NCBI GenBank assembly: GCA_031761405.1
Contig: JASEVX010000116.1
Span: 496,001-560,000 of the forward strand
Length of the DNA stretch: 64,000 nucleotides
Reading direction: 5' to 3'
From: Serripes groenlandicus
Lineage: Eukaryota > Mollusca > Bivalvia > Cardiida > Cardiidae
The notes beneath the pieces were generated by a model that worked only from the letters and a program-made list of their open reading frames with translations, was not told where the DNA came from and ran no database searches. This document shows, piece after piece, positions 10,401 through 25,290 of the stretch. The position numbers and the translations under genes were made by a program. Positions within the stretch are counted from its first letter, which is position 1. Each line of letters opens with the position of its first letter.

Positions 10401-12402
10401 CAAACCTGCTGCAGGCTTGTGTCGAGTCAATGCTAATACCATTTCAAAGAGGTTACGATTAGAGTAGAACAGAGGGAAGGGACGCGTGTAAGACATATAA
10501 GTAAAAGTAAGTAAATAACGTGAAAAAAGGAGCTCAACTCACCTTTAGGAAGTGATGTACCCGCCGTCGTGTTGTTCTGTGGTGTCTTGATTTCTGTGGT
10601 GTCTTGATATCTGCAGCCAGCCCGCGTTCCAGTAGAATATATATGAAATGGAGACACGGAGAATCGAGTTAGACAGTGGTCAATTGCACGGCGGTTTTCG
10701 TTAGGTCGGGGCCTAACACTTAACGATTACGAGTAGAACTAACAGGAGGATACGTTGAAGACATCTACTGTACTGACAGCTTTGTCAGACCTGCTGCAGT
10801 GTTTTGAAATCATAGTGGCGCTGACGCGACACGGTTGAAAACGGCCGTAAAGCCGTTCAAACCTGCTGCAGGCTTGTGTCGAGTCAATGCTAATACCATT
10901 TCAAAGAGGTTACGATTAGAGTAGAACAGAGGGAAGGGACGCGTGTAAGACATATAAGTAAAAGTAAGTAAATAACGTGAAAAAAGGAGCTCAACTCACC
11001 TTTAGGAAGTGATGTACCCGCCGTCGTGTTGTTCTGTGGTGTCTTGATTTCTGTGGTGTCTTGATATCTGCAGCCAGCCCGCGTTCCAGTAGAATATATA
11101 TGAAATGGAGACACGGAGAATCGAGTTAGACAGTGGTCAATTGCACGGCGGTTTTCGTTAGGTCGGGGCCTAACACTTAACGATTACGAGTAGAACTAAC
11201 AGGAGGATACGTTGAAGACATCTACTGTACTGACAGCTTTGTCAGACCTGCTGCAGTGTTTTGAAATCATAGTGGCGCTGACGCGACACGGTTGAAAACG
11301 GCCGTAAAGCCGTTCAAACCTGCTGCAGGCTTGTGTCGAGTCAATGCTAATACCATTTCAAAGAGGTTACGATTAGAGTAGAACAGAGGGAAGGGACGCG
11401 TGTAAGACATATAAGTAAAAGTAAGTAAATAACGTGAAAAAAGGAGCTCAACTCACCTTTAGGAAGTGATGTACCCGCCGTCGTGTTGTTCTGTGGTGTC
11501 TTGATTTCTGTGGTGTCTTGATATCTGCAGCCAGCCCGCGTTCCAGTAGAATATATATGAAATGGAGACACGGAGAATCGAGTTAGACAGTGGTCAATTG
11601 CACGGCGGTTTTCGTTAGGTCGGGGCCTAACACTTAACGATTACGAGTAGAACTAACAGGAGGATACGTTGAAGACATCTACTGTACTGACAGCTTTGTC
11701 AGACCTGCTGCAGTGTTTTGAAATCATAGTGGCGCTGACGCGACACGGTTGAAAACGGCCGTAAAGCCGTTCAAACCTGCTGCAGGCTTGTGTCGAGTCA
11801 ATGCTAATACCATTTCAAAGAGGTTACGATTAGAGTAGAACAGAGGGAAGGGACGCGTGTAAGACATATAAGTAAAAGTAAGTAAATAACGTGAAAAAAG
11901 GAGCTCAACTCACCTTTAGGAAGTGATGTACCCGCCGTCGTGTTGTTCTGTGGTGTCTTGATTTCTGTGGTGTCTTGATATCTGCAGCCAGCCCGCGTTC
12001 CAGTAGAATATATATGAAATGGAGACACGGAGAATCGAGTTAGACAGTGGTCAATTGCACGGCGGTTTTCGTTAGGTCGGGGCCTAACACTTAACGATTA
12101 CGAGTAGAACTAACAGGAGGATACGTTGAAGACATCTACTGTACTGACAGCTTTGTCAGACCTGCTGCAGTGTTTTGAAATCATAGTGGCGCTGACGCGA
12201 CACGGTTGAAAACGGCCGTAAAGCCGTTCAAACCTGCTGCAGGCTTGTGTCGAGTCAATGCTAATACCATTTCAAAGAGGTTACGATTAGAGTAGAACAG
12301 AGGGAAGGGACGCGTGTAAGACATATAAGTAAAAGTAAGTAAATAACGTGAAAAAAGGAGCTCAACTCACCTTTAGGAAGTGATGTACCCGCCGTCGTGT
12401 TG

Positions 12403-12451
12403 TTCTGTGGTGTCTTGTTCTGTGGTGTCTTGATTTCTGTGGTGTCTTGAT
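12403..12451. repeat. Linker variant 15+17+17, unit 28
   Basis: Same allele as at 1825-1873 and 25291-25339, isolated within a long run of two-copy units. Confidence 0.88.
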
Positions 12452-15400
12452 ATCTGCAGCCAGCCCGCGTTCCAGTAGAATATATATGAAATGGAGACAC
12501 GGAGAATCGAGTTAGACAGTGGTCAATTGCACGGCGGTTTTCGTTAGGTCGGGGCCTAACACTTAACGATTACGAGTAGAACTAACAGGAGGATACGTTG
12601 AAGACATCTACTGTACTGACAGCTTTGTCAGACCTGCTGCAGTGTTTTGAAATCATAGTGGCGCTGACGCGACACGGTTGAAAACGGCCGTAAAGCCGTT
12701 CAAACCTGCTGCAGGCTTGTGTCGAGTCAATGCTAATACCATTTCAAAGAGGTTACGATTAGAGTAGAACAGAGGGAAGGGACGCGTGTAAGACATATAA
12801 GTAAAAGTAAGTAAATAACGTGAAAAAAGGAGCTCAACTCACCTTTAGGAAGTGATGTACCCGCCGTCGTGTTGTTCTGTGGTGTCTTGATTTCTGTGGT
12901 GTCTTGATATCTGCAGCCAGCCCGCGTTCCAGTAGAATATATATGAAATGGAGACACGGAGAATCGAGTTAGACAGTGGTCAATTGCACGGCGGTTTTCG
13001 TTAGGTCGGGGCCTAACACTTAACGATTACGAGTAGAACTAACAGGAGGATACGTTGAAGACATCTACTGTACTGACAGCTTTGTCAGACCTGCTGCAGT
13101 GTTTTGAAATCATAGTGGCGCTGACGCGACACGGTTGAAAACGGCCGTAAAGCCGTTCAAACCTGCTGCAGGCTTGTGTCGAGTCAATGCTAATACCATT
13201 TCAAAGAGGTTACGATTAGAGTAGAACAGAGGGAAGGGACGCGTGTAAGACATATAAGTAAAAGTAAGTAAATAACGTGAAAAAAGGAGCTCAACTCACC
13301 TTTAGGAAGTGATGTACCCGCCGTCGTGTTGTTCTGTGGTGTCTTGATTTCTGTGGTGTCTTGATATCTGCAGCCAGCCCGCGTTCCAGTAGAATATATA
13401 TGAAATGGAGACACGGAGAATCGAGTTAGACAGTGGTCAATTGCACGGCGGTTTTCGTTAGGTCGGGGCCTAACACTTAACGATTACGAGTAGAACTAAC
13501 AGGAGGATACGTTGAAGACATCTACTGTACTGACAGCTTTGTCAGACCTGCTGCAGTGTTTTGAAATCATAGTGGCGCTGACGCGACACGGTTGAAAACG
13601 GCCGTAAAGCCGTTCAAACCTGCTGCAGGCTTGTGTCGAGTCAATGCTAATACCATTTCAAAGAGGTTACGATTAGAGTAGAACAGAGGGAAGGGACGCG
13701 TGTAAGACATATAAGTAAAAGTAAGTAAATAACGTGAAAAAAGGAGCTCAACTCACCTTTAGGAAGTGATGTACCCGCCGTCGTGTTGTTCTGTGGTGTC
13801 TTGATTTCTGTGGTGTCTTGATATCTGCAGCCAGCCCGCGTTCCAGTAGAATATATATGAAATGGAGACACGGAGAATCGAGTTAGACAGTGGTCAATTG
13901 CACGGCGGTTTTCGTTAGGTCGGGGCCTAACACTTAACGATTACGAGTAGAACTAACAGGAGGATACGTTGAAGACATCTACTGTACTGACAGCTTTGTC
14001 AGACCTGCTGCAGTGTTTTGAAATCATAGTGGCGCTGACGCGACACGGTTGAAAACGGCCGTAAAGCCGTTCAAACCTGCTGCAGGCTTGTGTCGAGTCA
14101 ATGCTAATACCATTTCAAAGAGGTTACGATTAGAGTAGAACAGAGGGAAGGGACGCGTGTAAGACATATAAGTAAAAGTAAGTAAATAACGTGAAAAAAG
14201 GAGCTCAACTCACCTTTAGGAAGTGATGTACCCGCCGTCGTGTTGTTCTGTGGTGTCTTGATTTCTGTGGTGTCTTGATATCTGCAGCCAGCCCGCGTTC
14301 CAGTAGAATATATATGAAATGGAGACACGGAGAATCGAGTTAGACAGTGGTCAATTGCACGGCGGTTTTCGTTAGGTCGGGGCCTAACACTTAACGATTA
14401 CGAGTAGAACTAACAGGAGGATACGTTGAAGACATCTACTGTACTGACAGCTTTGTCAGACCTGCTGCAGTGTTTTGAAATCATAGTGGCGCTGACGCGA
14501 CACGGTTGAAAACGGCCGTAAAGCCGTTCAAACCTGCTGCAGGCTTGTGTCGAGTCAATGCTAATACCATTTCAAAGAGGTTACGATTAGAGTAGAACAG
14601 AGGGAAGGGACGCGTGTAAGACATATAAGTAAAAGTAAGTAAATAACGTGAAAAAAGGAGCTCAACTCACCTTTAGGAAGTGATGTACCCGCCGTCGTGT
14701 TGTTCTGTGGTGTCTTGATTTCTGTGGTGTCTTGATATCTGCAGCCAGCCCGCGTTCCAGTAGAATATATATGAAATGGAGACACGGAGAATCGAGTTAG
14801 ACAGTGGTCAATTGCACGGCGGTTTTCGTTAGGTCGGGGCCTAACACTTAACGATTACGAGTAGAACTAACAGGAGGATACGTTGAAGACATCTACTGTA
14901 CTGACAGCTTTGTCAGACCTGCTGCAGTGTTTTGAAATCATAGTGGCGCTGACGCGACACGGTTGAAAACGGCCGTAAAGCCGTTCAAACCTGCTGCAGG
15001 CTTGTGTCGAGTCAATGCTAATACCATTTCAAAGAGGTTACGATTAGAGTAGAACAGAGGGAAGGGACGCGTGTAAGACATATAAGTAAAAGTAAGTAAA
15101 TAACGTGAAAAAAGGAGCTCAACTCACCTTTAGGAAGTGATGTACCCGCCGTCGTGTTGTTCTGTGGTGTCTTGATTTCTGTGGTGTCTTGATATCTGCA
15201 GCCAGCCCGCGTTCCAGTAGAATATATATGAAATGGAGACACGGAGAATCGAGTTAGACAGTGGTCAATTGCACGGCGGTTTTCGTTAGGTCGGGGCCTA
15301 ACACTTAACGATTACGAGTAGAACTAACAGGAGGATACGTTGAAGACATCTACTGTACTGACAGCTTTGTCAGACCTGCTGCAGTGTTTTGAAATCATAG

Positions 15401-15616
15401 TGGCGCTGACGCGACACGGTTGAAAACGGCCGTAAAGCCGTTCAAACCTGCTGCAGGCTTGTGTCGAGTCAATGCTAATACCATTTCAAAGAGGTTACGA
15501 TTAGAGTAGAACAGAGGGAAGGGACGCGTGTAAGACATATAAGTAAAAGTAAGTAAATAACGTGAAAAAAGGAGCTCAACTCACCTTTAGGAAGTGATGT
15601 ACCCGCCGTCGTGTTG

Positions 15617-15657
15617 TTCTGTGGTGTCTTGATTTCTGTGGTGTCTTGATGCTTGAT
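15617..15657. repeat. Linker with 7-bp partial copy, unit 35
   Basis: Two 17-mers are followed by GCTTGAT, close to the 3' end of a further copy, giving a 464-bp spacing. Confidence 0.85.
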
Positions 15658-18600
15658 ATCTGCAGCCAGCCCGCGTTCCAGTAGAATATATATGAAATGG
15701 AGACACGGAGAATCGAGTTAGACAGTGGTCAATTGCACGGCGGTTTTCGTTAGGTCGGGGCCTAACACTTAACGATTACGAGTAGAACTAACAGGAGGAT
15801 ACGTTGAAGACATCTACTGTACTGACAGCTTTGTCAGACCTGCTGCAGTGTTTTGAAATCATAGTGGCGCTGACGCGACACGGTTGAAAACGGCCGTAAA
15901 GCCGTTCAAACCTGCTGCAGGCTTGTGTCGAGTCAATGCTAATACCATTTCAAAGAGGTTACGATTAGAGTAGAACAGAGGGAAGGGACGCGTGTAAGAC
16001 ATATAAGTAAAAGTAAGTAAATAACGTGAAAAAAGGAGCTCAACTCACCTTTAGGAAGTGATGTACCCGCCGTCGTGTTGTTCTGTGGTGTCTTGATTTC
16101 TGTGGTGTCTTGATATCTGCAGCCAGCCCGCGTTCCAGTAGAATATATATGAAATGGAGACACGGAGAATCGAGTTAGACAGTGGTCAATTGCACGGCGG
16201 TTTTCGTTAGGTCGGGGCCTAACACTTAACGATTACGAGTAGAACTAACAGGAGGATACGTTGAAGACATCTACTGTACTGACAGCTTTGTCAGACCTGC
16301 TGCAGTGTTTTGAAATCATAGTGGCGCTGACGCGACACGGTTGAAAACGGCCGTAAAGCCGTTCAAACCTGCTGCAGGCTTGTGTCGAGTCAATGCTAAT
16401 ACCATTTCAAAGAGGTTACGATTAGAGTAGAACAGAGGGAAGGGACGCGTGTAAGACATATAAGTAAAAGTAAGTAAATAACGTGAAAAAAGGAGCTCAA
16501 CTCACCTTTAGGAAGTGATGTACCCGCCGTCGTGTTGTTCTGTGGTGTCTTGATTTCTGTGGTGTCTTGATATCTGCAGCCAGCCCGCGTTCCAGTAGAA
16601 TATATATGAAATGGAGACACGGAGAATCGAGTTAGACAGTGGTCAATTGCACGGCGGTTTTCGTTAGGTCGGGGCCTAACACTTAACGATTACGAGTAGA
16701 ACTAACAGGAGGATACGTTGAAGACATCTACTGTACTGACAGCTTTGTCAGACCTGCTGCAGTGTTTTGAAATCATAGTGGCGCTGACGCGACACGGTTG
16801 AAAACGGCCGTAAAGCCGTTCAAACCTGCTGCAGGCTTGTGTCGAGTCAATGCTAATACCATTTCAAAGAGGTTACGATTAGAGTAGAACAGAGGGAAGG
16901 GACGCGTGTAAGACATATAAGTAAAAGTAAGTAAATAACGTGAAAAAAGGAGCTCAACTCACCTTTAGGAAGTGATGTACCCGCCGTCGTGTTGTTCTGT
17001 GGTGTCTTGATTTCTGTGGTGTCTTGATATCTGCAGCCAGCCCGCGTTCCAGTAGAATATATATGAAATGGAGACACGGAGAATCGAGTTAGACAGTGGT
17101 CAATTGCACGGCGGTTTTCGTTAGGTCGGGGCCTAACACTTAACGATTACGAGTAGAACTAACAGGAGGATACGTTGAAGACATCTACTGTACTGACAGC
17201 TTTGTCAGACCTGCTGCAGTGTTTTGAAATCATAGTGGCGCTGACGCGACACGGTTGAAAACGGCCGTAAAGCCGTTCAAACCTGCTGCAGGCTTGTGTC
17301 GAGTCAATGCTAATACCATTTCAAAGAGGTTACGATTAGAGTAGAACAGAGGGAAGGGACGCGTGTAAGACATATAAGTAAAAGTAAGTAAATAACGTGA
17401 AAAAAGGAGCTCAACTCACCTTTAGGAAGTGATGTACCCGCCGTCGTGTTGTTCTGTGGTGTCTTGATTTCTGTGGTGTCTTGATATCTGCAGCCAGCCC
17501 GCGTTCCAGTAGAATATATATGAAATGGAGACACGGAGAATCGAGTTAGACAGTGGTCAATTGCACGGCGGTTTTCGTTAGGTCGGGGCCTAACACTTAA
17601 CGATTACGAGTAGAACTAACAGGAGGATACGTTGAAGACATCTACTGTACTGACAGCTTTGTCAGACCTGCTGCAGTGTTTTGAAATCATAGTGGCGCTG
17701 ACGCGACACGGTTGAAAACGGCCGTAAAGCCGTTCAAACCTGCTGCAGGCTTGTGTCGAGTCAATGCTAATACCATTTCAAAGAGGTTACGATTAGAGTA
17801 GAACAGAGGGAAGGGACGCGTGTAAGACATATAAGTAAAAGTAAGTAAATAACGTGAAAAAAGGAGCTCAACTCACCTTTAGGAAGTGATGTACCCGCCG
17901 TCGTGTTGTTCTGTGGTGTCTTGATTTCTGTGGTGTCTTGATATCTGCAGCCAGCCCGCGTTCCAGTAGAATATATATGAAATGGAGACACGGAGAATCG
18001 AGTTAGACAGTGGTCAATTGCACGGCGGTTTTCGTTAGGTCGGGGCCTAACACTTAACGATTACGAGTAGAACTAACAGGAGGATACGTTGAAGACATCT
18101 ACTGTACTGACAGCTTTGTCAGACCTGCTGCAGTGTTTTGAAATCATAGTGGCGCTGACGCGACACGGTTGAAAACGGCCGTAAAGCCGTTCAAACCTGC
18201 TGCAGGCTTGTGTCGAGTCAATGCTAATACCATTTCAAAGAGGTTACGATTAGAGTAGAACAGAGGGAAGGGACGCGTGTAAGACATATAAGTAAAAGTA
18301 AGTAAATAACGTGAAAAAAGGAGCTCAACTCACCTTTAGGAAGTGATGTACCCGCCGTCGTGTTGTTCTGTGGTGTCTTGATTTCTGTGGTGTCTTGATA
18401 TCTGCAGCCAGCCCGCGTTCCAGTAGAATATATATGAAATGGAGACACGGAGAATCGAGTTAGACAGTGGTCAATTGCACGGCGGTTTTCGTTAGGTCGG
18501 GGCCTAACACTTAACGATTACGAGTAGAACTAACAGGAGGATACGTTGAAGACATCTACTGTACTGACAGCTTTGTCAGACCTGCTGCAGTGTTTTGAAA

Positions 18601-20650
18601 TCATAGTGGCGCTGACGCGACACGGTTGAAAACGGCCGTAAAGCCGTTCAAACCTGCTGCAGGCTTGTGTCGAGTCAATGCTAATACCATTTCAAAGAGG
18701 TTACGATTAGAGTAGAACAGAGGGAAGGGACGCGTGTAAGACATATAAGTAAAAGTAAGTAAATAACGTGAAAAAAGGAGCTCAACTCACCTTTAGGAAG
18801 TGATGTACCCGCCGTCGTGTTGTTCTGTGGTGTCTTGATTTCTGTGGTGTCTTGATATCTGCAGCCAGCCCGCGTTCCAGTAGAATATATATGAAATGGA
18901 GACACGGAGAATCGAGTTAGACAGTGGTCAATTGCACGGCGGTTTTCGTTAGGTCGGGGCCTAACACTTAACGATTACGAGTAGAACTAACAGGAGGATA
19001 CGTTGAAGACATCTACTGTACTGACAGCTTTGTCAGACCTGCTGCAGTGTTTTGAAATCATAGTGGCGCTGACGCGACACGGTTGAAAACGGCCGTAAAG
19101 CCGTTCAAACCTGCTGCAGGCTTGTGTCGAGTCAATGCTAATACCATTTCAAAGAGGTTACGATTAGAGTAGAACAGAGGGAAGGGACGCGTGTAAGACA
19201 TATAAGTAAAAGTAAGTAAATAACGTGAAAAAAGGAGCTCAACTCACCTTTAGGAAGTGATGTACCCGCCGTCGTGTTGTTCTGTGGTGTCTTGATTTCT
19301 GTGGTGTCTTGATATCTGCAGCCAGCCCGCGTTCCAGTAGAATATATATGAAATGGAGACACGGAGAATCGAGTTAGACAGTGGTCAATTGCACGGCGGT
19401 TTTCGTTAGGTCGGGGCCTAACACTTAACGATTACGAGTAGAACTAACAGGAGGATACGTTGAAGACATCTACTGTACTGACAGCTTTGTCAGACCTGCT
19501 GCAGTGTTTTGAAATCATAGTGGCGCTGACGCGACACGGTTGAAAACGGCCGTAAAGCCGTTCAAACCTGCTGCAGGCTTGTGTCGAGTCAATGCTAATA
19601 CCATTTCAAAGAGGTTACGATTAGAGTAGAACAGAGGGAAGGGACGCGTGTAAGACATATAAGTAAAAGTAAGTAAATAACGTGAAAAAAGGAGCTCAAC
19701 TCACCTTTAGGAAGTGATGTACCCGCCGTCGTGTTGTTCTGTGGTGTCTTGATTTCTGTGGTGTCTTGATATCTGCAGCCAGCCCGCGTTCCAGTAGAAT
19801 ATATATGAAATGGAGACACGGAGAATCGAGTTAGACAGTGGTCAATTGCACGGCGGTTTTCGTTAGGTCGGGGCCTAACACTTAACGATTACGAGTAGAA
19901 CTAACAGGAGGATACGTTGAAGACATCTACTGTACTGACAGCTTTGTCAGACCTGCTGCAGTGTTTTGAAATCATAGTGGCGCTGACGCGACACGGTTGA
20001 AAACGGCCGTAAAGCCGTTCAAACCTGCTGCAGGCTTGTGTCGAGTCAATGCTAATACCATTTCAAAGAGGTTACGATTAGAGTAGAACAGAGGGAAGGG
20101 ACGCGTGTAAGACATATAAGTAAAAGTAAGTAAATAACGTGAAAAAAGGAGCTCAACTCACCTTTAGGAAGTGATGTACCCGCCGTCGTGTTGTTCTGTG
20201 GTGTCTTGATTTCTGTGGTGTCTTGATATCTGCAGCCAGCCCGCGTTCCAGTAGAATATATATGAAATGGAGACACGGAGAATCGAGTTAGACAGTGGTC
20301 AATTGCACGGCGGTTTTCGTTAGGTCGGGGCCTAACACTTAACGATTACGAGTAGAACTAACAGGAGGATACGTTGAAGACATCTACTGTACTGACAGCT
20401 TTGTCAGACCTGCTGCAGTGTTTTGAAATCATAGTGGCGCTGACGCGACACGGTTGAAAACGGCCGTAAAGCCGTTCAAACCTGCTGCAGGCTTGTGTCG
20501 AGTCAATGCTAATACCATTTCAAAGAGGTTACGATTAGAGTAGAACAGAGGGAAGGGACGCGTGTAAGACATATAAGTAAAAGTAAGTAAATAACGTGAA
20601 AAAAGGAGCTCAACTCACCTTTAGGAAGTGATGTACCCGCCGTCGTGTTG

Positions 20651-20697
20651 TTCTGTGGTGTCTTGATTTCTGTGGTGTCTTGATGTGGTGTCTTGAT
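20651..20697. repeat. Linker with 13-bp partial third copy, unit 46
   Basis: Two 17-mers are followed by GTGGTGTCTTGAT, a third copy lacking its first four bases. The spacing is 470 bp. This is a good example of partial gain within the linker. Confidence 0.87.
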
Positions 20698-22806
20698 ATC
20701 TGCAGCCAGCCCGCGTTCCAGTAGAATATATATGAAATGGAGACACGGAGAATCGAGTTAGACAGTGGTCAATTGCACGGCGGTTTTCGTTAGGTCGGGG
20801 CCTAACACTTAACGATTACGAGTAGAACTAACAGGAGGATACGTTGAAGACATCTACTGTACTGACAGCTTTGTCAGACCTGCTGCAGTGTTTTGAAATC
20901 ATAGTGGCGCTGACGCGACACGGTTGAAAACGGCCGTAAAGCCGTTCAAACCTGCTGCAGGCTTGTGTCGAGTCAATGCTAATACCATTTCAAAGAGGTT
21001 ACGATTAGAGTAGAACAGAGGGAAGGGACGCGTGTAAGACATATAAGTAAAAGTAAGTAAATAACGTGAAAAAAGGAGCTCAACTCACCTTTAGGAAGTG
21101 ATGTACCCGCCGTCGTGTTGTTCTGTGGTGTCTTGATTTCTGTGGTGTCTTGATATCTGCAGCCAGCCCGCGTTCCAGTAGAATATATATGAAATGGAGA
21201 CACGGAGAATCGAGTTAGACAGTGGTCAATTGCACGGCGGTTTTCGTTAGGTCGGGGCCTAACACTTAACGATTACGAGTAGAACTAACAGGAGGATACG
21301 TTGAAGACATCTACTGTACTGACAGCTTTGTCAGACCTGCTGCAGTGTTTTGAAATCATAGTGGCGCTGACGCGACACGGTTGAAAACGGCCGTAAAGCC
21401 GTTCAAACCTGCTGCAGGCTTGTGTCGAGTCAATGCTAATACCATTTCAAAGAGGTTACGATTAGAGTAGAACAGAGGGAAGGGACGCGTGTAAGACATA
21501 TAAGTAAAAGTAAGTAAATAACGTGAAAAAAGGAGCTCAACTCACCTTTAGGAAGTGATGTACCCGCCGTCGTGTTGTTCTGTGGTGTCTTGATTTCTGT
21601 GGTGTCTTGATATCTGCAGCCAGCCCGCGTTCCAGTAGAATATATATGAAATGGAGACACGGAGAATCGAGTTAGACAGTGGTCAATTGCACGGCGGTTT
21701 TCGTTAGGTCGGGGCCTAACACTTAACGATTACGAGTAGAACTAACAGGAGGATACGTTGAAGACATCTACTGTACTGACAGCTTTGTCAGACCTGCTGC
21801 AGTGTTTTGAAATCATAGTGGCGCTGACGCGACACGGTTGAAAACGGCCGTAAAGCCGTTCAAACCTGCTGCAGGCTTGTGTCGAGTCAATGCTAATACC
21901 ATTTCAAAGAGGTTACGATTAGAGTAGAACAGAGGGAAGGGACGCGTGTAAGACATATAAGTAAAAGTAAGTAAATAACGTGAAAAAAGGAGCTCAACTC
22001 ACCTTTAGGAAGTGATGTACCCGCCGTCGTGTTGTTCTGTGGTGTCTTGATTTCTGTGGTGTCTTGATATCTGCAGCCAGCCCGCGTTCCAGTAGAATAT
22101 ATATGAAATGGAGACACGGAGAATCGAGTTAGACAGTGGTCAATTGCACGGCGGTTTTCGTTAGGTCGGGGCCTAACACTTAACGATTACGAGTAGAACT
22201 AACAGGAGGATACGTTGAAGACATCTACTGTACTGACAGCTTTGTCAGACCTGCTGCAGTGTTTTGAAATCATAGTGGCGCTGACGCGACACGGTTGAAA
22301 ACGGCCGTAAAGCCGTTCAAACCTGCTGCAGGCTTGTGTCGAGTCAATGCTAATACCATTTCAAAGAGGTTACGATTAGAGTAGAACAGAGGGAAGGGAC
22401 GCGTGTAAGACATATAAGTAAAAGTAAGTAAATAACGTGAAAAAAGGAGCTCAACTCACCTTTAGGAAGTGATGTACCCGCCGTCGTGTTGTTCTGTGGT
22501 GTCTTGATTTCTGTGGTGTCTTGATATCTGCAGCCAGCCCGCGTTCCAGTAGAATATATATGAAATGGAGACACGGAGAATCGAGTTAGACAGTGGTCAA
22601 TTGCACGGCGGTTTTCGTTAGGTCGGGGCCTAACACTTAACGATTACGAGTAGAACTAACAGGAGGATACGTTGAAGACATCTACTGTACTGACAGCTTT
22701 GTCAGACCTGCTGCAGTGTTTTGAAATCATAGTGGCGCTGACGCGACACGGTTGAAAACGGCCGTAAAGCCGTTCAAACCTGCTGCAGGCTTGTGTCGAG
22801 TCAATG

Positions 22807-22832
22807 CTAATACCATTTCCTAATACCATTTC
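22807..22832. repeat. 13-bp tandem duplication in the body, unit 50
   Basis: CTAATACCATTTC occurs twice in direct succession. It is the only length change in the body, as opposed to the linker, within Block III, and gives a 470-bp spacing. Confidence 0.92.
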
Positions 22833-23418
22833 AAAGAGGTTACGATTAGAGTAGAACAGAGGGAAGGGACGCGTGTAAGACATATAAGTAAAAGTAAGTA
22901 AATAACGTGAAAAAAGGAGCTCAACTCACCTTTAGGAAGTGATGTACCCGCCGTCGTGTTGTTCTGTGGTGTCTTGATTTCTGTGGTGTCTTGATATCTG
23001 CAGCCAGCCCGCGTTCCAGTAGAATATATATGAAATGGAGACACGGAGAATCGAGTTAGACAGTGGTCAATTGCACGGCGGTTTTCGTTAGGTCGGGGCC
23101 TAACACTTAACGATTACGAGTAGAACTAACAGGAGGATACGTTGAAGACATCTACTGTACTGACAGCTTTGTCAGACCTGCTGCAGTGTTTTGAAATCAT
23201 AGTGGCGCTGACGCGACACGGTTGAAAACGGCCGTAAAGCCGTTCAAACCTGCTGCAGGCTTGTGTCGAGTCAATGCTAATACCATTTCAAAGAGGTTAC
23301 GATTAGAGTAGAACAGAGGGAAGGGACGCGTGTAAGACATATAAGTAAAAGTAAGTAAATAACGTGAAAAAAGGAGCTCAACTCACCTTTAGGAAGTGAT
23401 GTACCCGCCGTCGTGTTG

Positions 23419-23468
23419 TTCTGTGGTGTCTTGATTCTGTGGTGTCTTGATTTCTGTGGTGTCTTGAT
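23419..23468. repeat. Linker variant 17+16+17, unit 52
   Basis: Same allele as at 1352-1401 and in the next unit (23892-23941). Two adjacent units share it, suggesting local duplication. Confidence 0.88.
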
Positions 23469-23891
23469 ATCTGCAGCCAGCCCGCGTTCCAGTAGAATAT
23501 ATATGAAATGGAGACACGGAGAATCGAGTTAGACAGTGGTCAATTGCACGGCGGTTTTCGTTAGGTCGGGGCCTAACACTTAACGATTACGAGTAGAACT
23601 AACAGGAGGATACGTTGAAGACATCTACTGTACTGACAGCTTTGTCAGACCTGCTGCAGTGTTTTGAAATCATAGTGGCGCTGACGCGACACGGTTGAAA
23701 ACGGCCGTAAAGCCGTTCAAACCTGCTGCAGGCTTGTGTCGAGTCAATGCTAATACCATTTCAAAGAGGTTACGATTAGAGTAGAACAGAGGGAAGGGAC
23801 GCGTGTAAGACATATAAGTAAAAGTAAGTAAATAACGTGAAAAAAGGAGCTCAACTCACCTTTAGGAAGTGATGTACCCGCCGTCGTGTTG

Positions 23892-23941
23892 TTCTGTGGT
23901 GTCTTGATTCTGTGGTGTCTTGATTTCTGTGGTGTCTTGAT
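23892..23941. repeat. Linker variant 17+16+17, unit 53
   Basis: Identical to the linker of the preceding unit. Confidence 0.88.
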
Positions 23942-24821
23942 ATCTGCAGCCAGCCCGCGTTCCAGTAGAATATATATGAAATGGAGACACGGAGAATCGA
24001 GTTAGACAGTGGTCAATTGCACGGCGGTTTTCGTTAGGTCGGGGCCTAACACTTAACGATTACGAGTAGAACTAACAGGAGGATACGTTGAAGACATCTA
24101 CTGTACTGACAGCTTTGTCAGACCTGCTGCAGTGTTTTGAAATCATAGTGGCGCTGACGCGACACGGTTGAAAACGGCCGTAAAGCCGTTCAAACCTGCT
24201 GCAGGCTTGTGTCGAGTCAATGCTAATACCATTTCAAAGAGGTTACGATTAGAGTAGAACAGAGGGAAGGGACGCGTGTAAGACATATAAGTAAAAGTAA
24301 GTAAATAACGTGAAAAAAGGAGCTCAACTCACCTTTAGGAAGTGATGTACCCGCCGTCGTGTTGTTCTGTGGTGTCTTGATTTCTGTGGTGTCTTGATAT
24401 CTGCAGCCAGCCCGCGTTCCAGTAGAATATATATGAAATGGAGACACGGAGAATCGAGTTAGACAGTGGTCAATTGCACGGCGGTTTTCGTTAGGTCGGG
24501 GCCTAACACTTAACGATTACGAGTAGAACTAACAGGAGGATACGTTGAAGACATCTACTGTACTGACAGCTTTGTCAGACCTGCTGCAGTGTTTTGAAAT
24601 CATAGTGGCGCTGACGCGACACGGTTGAAAACGGCCGTAAAGCCGTTCAAACCTGCTGCAGGCTTGTGTCGAGTCAATGCTAATACCATTTCAAAGAGGT
24701 TACGATTAGAGTAGAACAGAGGGAAGGGACGCGTGTAAGACATATAAGTAAAAGTAAGTAAATAACGTGAAAAAAGGAGCTCAACTCACCTTTAGGAAGT
24801 GATGTACCCGCCGTCGTGTTG

Positions 24822-24867
24822 TTCTGTGGTGTCTGATTCGTTGTCTTGATTTCTGTGGTGTCTTGAT
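24822..24867. repeat. Scrambled linker with 12 extra bases, unit 55
   Basis: Truncated and mutated copies (GTCTGATTCGTTGTCTTGAT) lie ahead of a final canonical 17-mer, giving a 469-bp spacing. Confidence 0.82.
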
Positions 24868-25290
24868 ATCTGCAGCCAGCCCGCGTTCCAGTAGAATATA
24901 TATGAAATGGAGACACGGAGAATCGAGTTAGACAGTGGTCAATTGCACGGCGGTTTTCGTTAGGTCGGGGCCTAACACTTAACGATTACGAGTAGAACTA
25001 ACAGGAGGATACGTTGAAGACATCTACTGTACTGACAGCTTTGTCAGACCTGCTGCAGTGTTTTGAAATCATAGTGGCGCTGACGCGACACGGTTGAAAA
25101 CGGCCGTAAAGCCGTTCAAACCTGCTGCAGGCTTGTGTCGAGTCAATGCTAATACCATTTCAAAGAGGTTACGATTAGAGTAGAACAGAGGGAAGGGACG
25201 CGTGTAAGACATATAAGTAAAAGTAAGTAAATAACGTGAAAAAAGGAGCTCAACTCACCTTTAGGAAGTGATGTACCCGCCGTCGTGTTG

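Noticed and set aside
22656..22883. A minus-strand open frame of 75 codons through the hairpin region, with similar 71-codon frames at 54318 and 60469
   Set aside because: Each is created by a private insertion (a 13-bp duplication or one extra G) that links two frames. It is not conserved across units and I recognise no protein family.
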